Source: Scenedesmus sp. ARA3
Lineage: Eukaryota; Chlorophyta; Chlorophyceae; Sphaeropleales; Scenedesmaceae
NCBI GenBank assembly: GCA_004335835.1
Contig: RWJK01001484.1
Location: 28,257-92,256, forward strand
DNA length: 64,000 nucleotides
Direction of reading: 5' to 3'
Shown: piece after piece, positions 55,847-64,000 of the stretch
Numbering within the stretch: position 1 is the first letter of the stretch
How the letters are laid out: every line of letters starts with the position of its first letter
Made by a program: the position numbers and the translations under genes
The notes under the pieces: model-generated
The model's input: the letters and a program-made list of their open reading frames with translations, nothing else
The model's database searches: none
Told to the model about the DNA's origin: nothing

Positions 55847-58800
55847 CAGCAGCGGCGGCATATTGAGCGACTTAAAGGCTTGCGCTTTACAGCACACATG
55901 AAATGCAGAAACAGGCCTCGCAGCAACTTACCCCAAAAGCGGCACGCATGATGTGGTCACAGCATACGATACAGCAACAAAGCAGCCTGCACTGACACAC
56001 CGCGAGTGCTCAGCTGTGATATAAGCTGCTGCTGCTGCTGCTGCCGCAGCGCACCCGTTGGCGCGTCCACGATCTCCTGCCACTTGATGTCAGCGTCGAT
56101 GCTCAGCAGGTGCTCCACCACGCCCAGCAGCAGCCCCTCACGCAGGCTGCTGCCCACCTGCACACGACAGACATACAGCAGAAAAGAGTGAGTGGCGCAC
56201 GGCAAAGCAAGCACAAGCCCGCAGCCATGCACGCCACACTGCACCGAACTGTGCATTCACGTCTGGGTGTGACCCATGCAACACCACACCATGGACAGCC
56301 ACCTGCGCATGCAACGCATGCCGTGCTGTTGGCCAGCAAGCGACATCGGCCGTCTGCAGAAAGGAGGCACTTGTAGACAGCAGCAAATTCTCCAGCCATA
56401 CTTGTCATCAACTCACCCTGAGGGACCACCTTGCCCTCCGCCAGCAGTACGACGACGCGCAGGAAGAGGCACAGGCTAGCAGCAGCAGACCGATGCGCAG
56501 ACTCAGAAACCAACGCAATAAAACATCACAACCCACCTTGCCCTCCGCCAGCAGTATGAGTGCGCGCAGGAACAAGCACTGGCTGGGCCTGTCTCGCAGC
56601 TTGTGCGGGATGTTCTGCACCAGCATGGGCAGCAGCCGCGTCGGCAGCGCAGGCACCAGCTGGATGGCCTGCGGTGGGTATGACAGACAGCAGCAACGCA
56701 AGCAGCAACAAACACAAACAGCAGGCAGGAAGTGAGCGCGGAAGTCAGAAGCAGCATCAACATGACCGTGAACAGCTCGGGCAGGCAGCTGCTGATGTGT
56801 TCGTGTAGCAGTTCTGGTGCGACTGTTACCATGGCATCAGCACACAGCACGCCAGTCGTGCCAAGTGGCTTGCAGCTACCTTTTCACCTGCTGGTTCCGC
56901 CCCTGCCAGCTGAAAGCTATACAGACTTCAGCACTTTTCAATCATACAGGGACTGTACTACTCTACAACACATTGCATGTTGATTTGTTTTAAGAAGCAT
57001 ACAGGTACTGCTACTGATGTATAGCATATGGCCTGAGCCATGAATCCCTCAACATTATCACCGCATATCATTTATTGAACAATGTCATGTAACGAGCAGT
57101 GCGGGCAGAAGCTCTGGGGCAAATAATTAGTGCAGTTACGCGCGCTACCAAACCTTGAACGGCCACTTCATAAATAGCACGTTGCAGCAAACATCGTGTA
57201 CTGCTAGTACCTTGTTCATTGCCATGTGCACAGAGCACTGCCTGTGTACACATATTTGCCTTCTAGCGCTGTGCAGAGGTGCACCCTTGTTATGTGCGGT
57301 GCGCACCACTGCGCCGCATAATCGCACGCTTGGCTAGGGTCCGAAGGCTTTAGATGGCCTGTGCCGCATGTGAAAGGTTATAGCGCGCGTCGGTGAAACT
57401 GGCTTTGCCGGACAGACAGCGGGTTGGTGGTACTGCGTGGCAACGCTGTGCAGATTAATGAACTGCCGCCTGCTGCAAACATGGATCTGTACTGCACGCG
57501 GCTGTGCCGCAAGTGGTCAAATCAGTAATCAACCCATGTGTTGAAGGTCAGCCTAAAAGTCAGCAAAGTGCAGCTACATGACACATGTCGCTTTGGATAT
57601 TGTGGCACAAGCGCTGTGAGCCACGAAGAATGTCAGTGTTGTGGCGCAAGGCTTCAAGTCCTAGTGATTGAACCACACATAAGCATGCATCGCGTGTATG
57701 CAGATTGAGAAAGGTAACAGCGGTGCAACGTCAGTGATGTGCCGCCTTAGCCAACCGAAACGGAGTATAATGCAGTTGTACAGAGCCAATGCAAGCATGG
57801 TGCTGCAAACTTGTGTGCCGCAGTTCATGCTTCTTGTACCCAAAACAGTCCATGTCTTACTGAACTTTGAGCAGGGCCCAAAGCCGTGAGGAATGTTGTT
57901 CGCATCTTATACAACCAATGCAGCAGATTGCCCTGGCCATAGCTCTATGTTAGCTCTACGATACTTTTAGAGCCGCAGCTGCTTGATTGCGTGCACATTA
58001 TGTTCCCGCTCACCCGCTCTATGGCATCTACCAGCTGCGCCTGCACCTGCACTGCCAGCGGTGCCCACACCATAGCTATATGACAAATGCGCAGCAGCTG
58101 AATGATCGTTTGCCTGCACAACCCGCTCACCCGCTCCATGGCATCCACCAGCTGCGCCTGCACCTCCACAGCCAGCGGCGGAGCGCTCCAAGCAGCGCCG
58201 CGCTCATCAGGCTGCAGTGGCGGGCTGCCGGGTGGTGGCAGCAGGTTGAAGATCAACACCTGGCAGAACAGCAGTGCAGTACAAAGCACAGGACAGTGAG
58301 GGAGGCAGTACAATGCAGTACATGGTGGTGCACCACACTGCTTCCTGCAGGCTACCCGCGCAGCTCACACTGCTGTCCTGCAAGCCTCCTGCAAGCTGCT
58401 GCTTGTAAGCCGCCGCTGATTGACTTGTGCAAGCTGCCAATACCTGTTTCCTGCAAGGTGCCCCCTGCTGCTCACTGCAAGCTGCCCTGACAACTTCCTG
58501 CAGGCTGTATGCAAGCTAATTCCTGCAAGCCGCTGCCTGCAAGCTGAGCTGGCTGCTCCTGCAAGCTGCCACTGCTGCTACGCTCGCCACAGCGCCGCTG
58601 GCCCCACCTGCATGCAGTTGGGGATGAAGGTGCTGCTGGACACCACCAGCTCCACCACCAGGTTCAGCACTGCAGCACGCACCGCCTGCAGGCAATGTAG
58701 TACAAGAAGCAACAATGCAGATGAGCAGCACGTAGCAGGGGTAGACAGGAAACACAACATGAAAGTGAGCGGCGAGCAGGTGATGCAAACAGCTTGTACA

Positions 58801-59685
58801 AGCAGCAGACAGAGCTGAACATCAGGGCCCAGCACTGCAATGCCTGCCTGGTAAGCTGCTGTTGCTGCTGCACGCTGCCGTGCCACAACAGCTACCCTGC
58901 CTGCTATCATGCCTTGCCGCAACTGCTGTGTGCTGTCACGCAGTTGCCGCAAAAGCCATGCACACCTTGCTGCAGCTCCAGAGGCTGATGCTGAGGATGC
59001 TGGTGAGCACTGCATCGTGGATGCCCTCTTTCAAAGCTGACACGCAGGTGGTCAACGCCTGGATGAGAGCAATGAGGCTGAACTCTGCTGCTGCATCATC
59101 TGGGCTGCTTTCCAGCTTGCGGCGCAGCGACTGCAGCTCCTTGACAAAGCTGCAGATGGGCAGCAGCGCGTGCAAACACATGGTTGCAGGCAACGGTCGA
59201 ACCTTGCTTGGTCAACGGCTTGGTCAACTGCTGAACCATGTATGAGCGTGTTGGCAGCCTCTTGCAGGACATGGACAAGGTCTGAGTGCTGCGCATGGTG
59301 GCAGAGTGAAGGCAGCAGTAGCACTGCACTACAGTAGCTGGCATGGGCAGCAGGTGGCATGCAGAGGTCCAGATACATACCATGATGTGTGAAACACGCT
59401 TAGTGCTGAGAACACGCAAGAGCCAGCCGAACCATGCTGTGCCTCACTTGTTGTAAGCAGGTGACTGCGCTCCCGTGGCTCTGGCTTTCAGGGCATCACG
59501 CACGTGGTCTCGCAAGGCTGTTGCTTTGTTTTTCGCATCTACAGTCATGTGAAGCGTGATGAGTGCGGAGTTAGCACATCGCACTTCTCGAAGCAGGCCA
59601 GTGTCAGTGGAACTGTGCGACAGCAGCATCCCGCACCTGCTTTTTCCGCCTTTGTCACGTCTCCTTTCGACTTTGAACGCTTCAT
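53566..59685 (-). CDS. RRN3: RRN3/TIF-IA, RNA polymerase I-specific initiation factor
   Basis: Nine exons close in frame to 900 aa: 59637-59685, 59448-59538, 58966-59149, 58608-58685, 58131-58259, 56537-56668, 56001-56157, 55658-55794 and 53566-55311. The RRN3 HEAT-like core is recognisable: LIALIQALTTCVSALKEGIHDAVLTSIL, ALPTRLLPMLVQNIPHKLRDRPSQCLFLRAL, LLLGVVEHLLSIDADIKWQEI, an acidic loop (DEEQDDIFELEG), then DKLDSLMEMTFTHL, CKFTQYLLFFLAL, SACAAYLASFLARFAL, FYAMVQALLYVLCYH and RPLEVFFPFDPYLLQRS. The C-terminus adds a Ser/Glu/Asp-rich and Ala-rich tail ending QNLPARS. RRN3 bridges RNA polymerase I to the rDNA promoter in the nucleolus. It is longer than the human protein (651 aa) because of Gln/Ser/Ala inserts. 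Intron 5 (56669-58130) is unusually long. Head and tail copies of several exons occur. Confidence 0.9.
55390..55510 (-). repeat. Head copy of RRN3 last exon
   Basis: DCFHDPAAFAAATRHTC (about 55385-55435) repeats the start of exon 53566-55311 (DGFHDPAAFAAATQHAH) about 125 bp upstream of it. A weaker third piece lies near 55485-55510. Confidence 0.8.
56409..56475 (-). repeat. Tail copy of RRN3 exon 6
   Basis: LCLFLRVVVLLAEGK with a donor-like GTGGTC repeats the exon 56537-56668 tail (CLFLRALILLAEGK) in the next intron. Confidence 0.8.
58008..58065 (-). repeat. Tail copy of RRN3 exon 5
   Basis: LAVQVQAQLVDAIER with a GTGAGC donor (last base 58014) lies 117 bp beyond the real donor at 58131. 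Confidence 0.85.
58380..58570. repeat. CCTGCAAG-rich cluster in RRN3 intron 4
   Basis: About eight irregular units of the type TCCTGCAAGCTGCC lie between exons 4 and 5. The core is the same as in the ankyrin-gene minisatellite at 14343-14815. Confidence 0.8.
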
Positions 59686-60719
59686 GGTGAGAACGGCACG
59701 TGCTGCTTAGAGACAAGGCGCGGCAGCGGCGCTATCACTCAGCAGCAGCAGGAGCAGCAGCAAGCTGCAAGCTGCTCAAGGTTCGAGTACCGAAAGCCGC
59801 TGCGTTGCAACTTGCGCACAGTATATTGCCTGTGAGTAAGATGTTTGAATGTTTGCCGCGCGGTTTGAGCTCTGTAATCAGCTTGTGGCAATGCCTGTGC
59901 CCAGCCTGGCAGAGCCAGGGTTTTCAGAGCAGCCAGGCCTGGGCTTTTGGGCGTTCAAATGCAAACCAAGCTTGCCAGTCATGACACCATCACGGCGCTG
60001 GAAAACAGCAGTTAAGCCCAAAAGACACGAAATAGACAAGTAGTTCTTGTCAAGATACTTGCCACGTTTTCCTGGGCATGACATGTTCAGTAAGCATGGC
60101 AGATGGTTGCTGTACGGGGAGTCACAAATAAGACTGGCTGCTGGGCCCAGTTGTGGTGCATGCATGGCAGACAAAACATCAGCACGGAAACTTTGAATAA
60201 CAATGAATGTTGATGAGCGCTCAGCTGGGCTGCGTTGCTGTCCATCAAGCGCCTACTGCTGAAGCAGCACAAACATGTACGATTGCAGTGTGCCTGTTGG
60301 CAGCCGCTGCAGCATGGTGCAACCCTCTGCGCTCAGCATAGACTCCCAAAAGCAACACTGTTGACACAGGTGAGAGGGGCTGAGTCAGTTATGGATGTGA
60401 TAGTCACTTGTTGTAGCAGTCACGGTATGTTCAACAGCAGTCTCTGATGCATGTCAGATGAAAAACGCATGCACGACATATGGACAACCGGCTGATTCCT
60501 GCTGAACACTCACACGACAGCGGCGTGCAATGCAGCGCAGGTGTGGATGATAAACAGCGTGAAGCTTGAAAGTGAGGGCTGGCACTGCATTGCCTGCCTG
60601 CATTGCCTGCACACCTGTGTGCACCTGCCAGCAGCAGAACATCTGATATTGTGGCAGATGTCACGTGCACTAGTGCAGCACTGCACTGCAACATAGCTGG
60701 TAAAAGCATGCAGTGAGTC
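59686..60719. other. RRN3 upstream region
   Basis: No supported gene. A plus-strand open frame at 59700-59984 has no homology I can see. The RRN3 promoter should be within the first few hundred bases. Confidence 0.35.
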
Positions 60720-61294
60720 TTAAAGGAGGCAGGACAAGCACACAAACACAGCCTCCAAGCTTTGCAACACAGCAACATAACCTGTTGCTGGTTGATCAGT
60801 CCTAAAATTAAAAAGCCCAGCGAGCGCAAAGGAGCTTGCCATACCCCTGTTGACAAGCATATAGTAGGCCAGAGCAACTTTCACATCTGAGTTTATTTCC
60901 CAGCCCATATGCGGTAGCGCAACTACCAGCATCCGACCCTGGGGGCTTCGCTGTAAAGAAGCAGCGCACATTGCAAGAACACAGGGACTACAGAAAAATG
61001 CAGAGGCCTGCAAGTCCCCTGCATGCATGTGTGCGCTCCTTATGGATCACCAGCTGACATAAGCAAACTCAGCAGAAGTACCAGGCCAAAATGAGCACGC
61101 ACGCTTACAGACTACATCTGTTGACAATCTTGAATTTTATGTGTTTGTGAAATGCGTATGATGAAGACAGACGTGAAGGTGAGCACAGCAAGTACAGAAC
61201 TCATGTTGTGAATGAAGCTGAACCCAGCAAACACCAGCCACCCTTCATGAAGAGATGAGGTGACAAGACAACATGATACAACTTGACACGTCAT
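60720..61294 (-). CDS. Possible exons of an unrecognised membrane protein
   Basis: Two minus-strand segments look coding by composition: about 60785-60952 (SPQGRMLVVALPHMGWEINSD and a hydrophobic stretch ending GMASSFALAGLFNF, with a TTTACAG acceptor) and about 61140-61262 (HEGWLVFAGFSFIHNMSSVL then VLTFTSVFIIRISQ). I could not find splice joins, a start or a stop that unite them, and I do not recognise the family. They could also be chance open frames in the 3' flank of the DUF900 gene. Confidence 0.28.
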
Positions 61295-61591
61295 GAAATG
61301 ACAACAGAGGACCGCCCCTTGCAGTTGGATCCTGCAGATCCCGGATCGTTGGTGATGTACTGTGGTTTCCCTGTTGCTGCTGCTGGTGACAGCTCCCAGC
61401 TAAAACAACCAAACAACAGCCAGTGAGCCACTTTACTATAGCCGGTGTCACGCAACGTATCTACAGAGAGAACCGGGTTTCATTGAGAGGAGTACCCATG
61501 GGCCAAGCACAATTCTTCATTGGCTTGTCGCTGCATGCACCGCTGCATGCTGTGCCTATCACCTGTCTCACACATCCCGCTGCTGCCCCAC

Positions 61592-62269
61592 TCACAGCAC
61601 CACATGCCGAGCGGGGCTGGCCGTCTGCTGATGTTTCAGCTCCTGCTGCTGCGGCAGCAGATCCTGCTGCTTGTCTTTCCACTGCTGCAGCGTCTCGCAG
61701 CCAGCCAGCAGCTGCAGCTGCCGCCGCAGCAGCTGCAGTTGCTGCGCGTGCTGCTCCTCCACAGTCATCACTGTGTACAGCTCAATGCTCTTGTTGTCCA
61801 TCACCTTCTCATTGCAGGCCGTGCACTTCCAAGGCTCACCATCTTTTGCTGCCGTGATGACTGTGCGCAGCCCGGTGCTTGTTATGCCTGCAAAGGCCTG
61901 GCTCATGTCGGTGAGCACCTGCCTGTGCTCCCGGAAGTAGCCGTGGCCCATCCAGTCTGCGGAGAACCCTGCAAGAAGTAGGTTTGCAGGAAAGTGCTTG
62001 CAGGAAGAGGTGGGCCACTGGTGCAACACCAGCGTCGCAGAGCTTGGCTGTGCATGGCACTCAGCAGCAACAGCAGCAGCAGCAACAGCAACAGCAGCAG
62101 CAGCAGCGACAGTGCAGCGAACAGATGGAATCGTGAGAAAGGCAGGGCGTCCCTCTCTCACCCGTGCAGTCCACGCTTGTGACGTCTTTGCACAAGAAGG
62201 GGTGGAACAGGTGGCCCTCAAAGCAGGGCGGCTTGCGCCAGAAGAAGCCCGCACGGCCATCAGTGCGCT

Positions 62270-62312
<43 letters not shown>

Positions 62313-63747
62313 CACGCACATCACTCTGGCTTTTTCTAGAATTCGTCATTTTAAACAAATCGTGTGATGATGAACATGCAAGCAGGCAGTCGGTTGAATA
62401 CAGAATGCACTGTGCGTGTTGCGCAAAACCAAACACGGCATGGTTCTGCAGCACAGGCTGAGATTATGCAGATTAAAATCCTATCACACAAAGGGCACCT
62501 GCAAACAGATCTGGCAGAGGACCTGTGAAAGATGTTATCTAGCACCGGCGGCTGCAGCACCATGCACCTCAACAGCTGCTGCATTTGGCATAACAAGCAG
62601 CACGGACAGCGCCCTGCATCTTATCCTCAAAAATGCTTGCTGATACTGTAGGCGGACGAGTACCCAACCGCATCACAGTGGCAGGTTGTCTGCGCCCGGC
62701 ATAACCTCTGCACTGCACCTTACACACGTGAAAACCCTATCACTCTCTGACACAGGCCGCGGCGACAAGCTTGATGAATGCCGCTGTGTCTCATTTGAAT
62801 TACCATGTCTGTTTGTCTTGTTGTGTTACTCTATGATGTGACACCCTAGCACCCTTACCGTGCACCCCAGCACGCGCAGCACGCTTGACATCCCCAGTGC
62901 CCAGTCGCGCCTGCTGCAGTAGAGTGTGGTGTGTGGCATGGGCGTGTGGTGTGTGTTAGCGCCCGCCTTCACCTGGCTCAGCGTCCTCTCCAAGTCAACC
63001 CGCGCCACGTCTGCTGCTGCCAGAATTATCGTCTTTGTCAGCCGCATCTGCAGCAGCAACGACGGTGCAAGCTTTGTCAGCAGCTTGCACGCAGAGATGG
63101 TGCTTGCTTGCTTCTGGCATCCCCATTCACTTGTAGGCAACTGCTGATCGCAGTGACATCACACGCGTCTCATGCTGAAACCCTGTTGCTTGGGGCAAGT
63201 GCTACTCTTATATCCTCCTGACCGATCGGCGCTGGTGCACCATATGGCAGTGCAGCTGGCACTGACAAACGCTTGCAAGAACGACAACCGTGTGCACCAA
63301 CCGAGTTTTGATAGTTCTGCTGCAGGATGCATGTTGCGCTATCTCGCCCTCCTGTTGTCTTACCAGGCGCTTCCCCTTCCTGTTGCGAAGCAGGCACTGC
63401 GCATGCAGCAGCTGCTCCCATCTGCCATGCACCCCTGCAGCGCCAGACACCTCTGCCTCAGCCACCACACAGCTGCGCAGCTGCTGCTGGGACGCTACAC
63501 CAGTAAGTGCATTGCTGCAGCTGCCGGCCACAGCTGCTGCGTCTGCTGCGCCTGCCGGCTTTGCCTCCTCTGGGAATACTGGGGCAGACGATGCAGCAGC
63601 CACTCTCTCGTTCTTGCTCATGCTCAGTGATTCTGACTTCTCCCTGACAGATGCCAGAGCTGGCGGCGCCTCCAAGCTGGTGAGGCCTAGGGCTGCTGCT
63701 GATGATGGTGGTGGTAGTGGGCACAGGCGAACCTGTGCCAGCATGTC
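61592..63747 (-). CDS. DUF900 alpha/beta hydrolase, 3' part (5' end beyond the window)
   Basis: Three exons join in phase: 62859-63047, 62162-62267 and 61592-61968 (stop). An exon ending at 63364 (donor CTG|GTAAGA) probably precedes them. The exon 62859-63047 reads TKTIILAAADVARVDLERTL and TTLYCSRRDWALGMS, matching the strand carrying the acidic residue and the 'TLYVSxxDxAL' element of DUF900 hydrolases. SVDCTGFSADWMGHGYFREHRQVL matches the family's C-terminal His segment, with His in WMGHGYF. The nucleophile GxSxG segment is not in the window and must lie upstream. After the hydrolase domain there is an extra tail with WKCTACNE and a Gln/Leu-rich coiled coil. The rightmost 250 bases are Gln/Lys/His-coding microsatellite or intron. 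Confidence 0.72.
62266..62309. repeat. CAG run forming an acceptor
   Basis: On the coding (minus) strand the CTG run ends exactly at the CTGCAG|CGC acceptor of exon 62162-62267, so the microsatellite acts as the end of the intron. Confidence 0.85.
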
Positions 63748-63756
63748 CGGCGCCCT

Positions 63757-63939
63757 TGCTGCTGCTGCTGGTGCTGCTGGTGCTGGTGCTGGTGCTGGTG
63801 CTGGTGCTGCTTCTGCTTCTGCTTCTGCTGCTGCTGCTGCTTTTGCTTCTGCTTCTGCTTCTGCTGCTGCATCTGCATTTGCTTCTGCATTTGCTTCTGC
63901 CTTTGATTCCGCTTCTTCTGCTTGTGCTGCGGCTGCATC

Positions 63940-64000
<61 letters not shown>
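63757..64000. repeat. Compound microsatellite at the right edge
   Basis: Blocks of CTGGTG, CTTCTG and CTG repeat without break to the end of the window; the last ~60 bases are pure CTG. On the minus strand it could encode His/Gln/Lys-rich sequence of the DUF900 gene or be intron. Confidence 0.9.

Noticed and set aside
56750..56830. Segment LLHEHISSCLPELFT as an RRN3 exon
   Set aside because: Its donor side is GTCATG, and exon 58131-58259 joins 56537-56668 in phase without it, giving a good RRN3 match.
28541..58100. Repeats interpreted as transposon insertions
   Set aside because: No terminal repeats, target-site duplications or transposase/reverse-transcriptase coding were seen; copies are always of the adjacent exon edge.
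59700..59984. Plus-strand open frame just upstream of RRN3
   Set aside because: It overlaps the RRN3 promoter region, starts without ATG and shows no recognisable protein.

Overview
This window is nuclear DNA of a green alga. The evidence is intron-rich genes with clean GT...TGCAG|G splice junctions, a (CAG)n/(CTG)n run every few hundred bases that becomes poly-Ala, poly-Gln or poly-Ser in proteins, and a eukaryote-only gene set (RRN3, ankyrin-RING, CHID1, ABHD17, algal SOUL and DUF900 proteins). A chlorophycean of the Scenedesmus/Tetradesmus kind is my guess from composition; nothing in the sequence proves it. I saw no rRNA, tRNA, CRISPR array or recognisable transposon. There is one 50-base N gap.

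Layout. 1.5-5.8 kb (-): unrecognised multi-pass membrane protein. 6.5-15.9 kb (-): a 1711-aa ankyrin/GYF/RING protein. 16.9-19.7 kb (+): ABHD17-like serine hydrolase. 21.3-22.6 kb (+): universal stress protein. 25.0-27.4 kb (+): secreted SOUL heme-binding protein. 29.0-32.8 kb (-): TauE/SafE permease. 33.2-41.1 kb (+): extracellular sulfatase in 16 exons. 41.9-49.0 kb (-): CHID1-like GH18 protein. 49.8-52.6 kb (-): MFS transporter of the anion:cation symporter type. 53.6-59.7 kb (-): RRN3/TIF-IA, the RNA polymerase I initiation factor. 60.7-61.3 kb (-): possible membrane-protein exons. 61.6 kb to the right edge (-): DUF900 alpha/beta hydrolase, 5' end outside the window. Exon models for ANK/GYF/RING, ABHD17, SOUL, USP, TauE, sulfatase, CHID1, MFS and RRN3 were read by hand and close in frame from ATG to stop.

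How genes may relate. The TauE permease and the sulfatase are transcribed away from each other across a shared 413-bp region, a plausible sulfur-scavenging pair. The other genes look like unrelated housekeeping or secretory neighbours.

Most unusual feature. Nearly every gene carries 'echoes': tandem partial copies of a segment that spans an exon/intron junction. Copies of exon 5' ends with their acceptor lie upstream of the real exon. Copies of exon 3' ends with their donor lie downstream. Several arrays have an exact period (97, 118 or 128 bp). Some include the stop codon, and in the sulfatase one has become a full-length second exon of identical size and phase, giving a candidate mutually exclusive pair.
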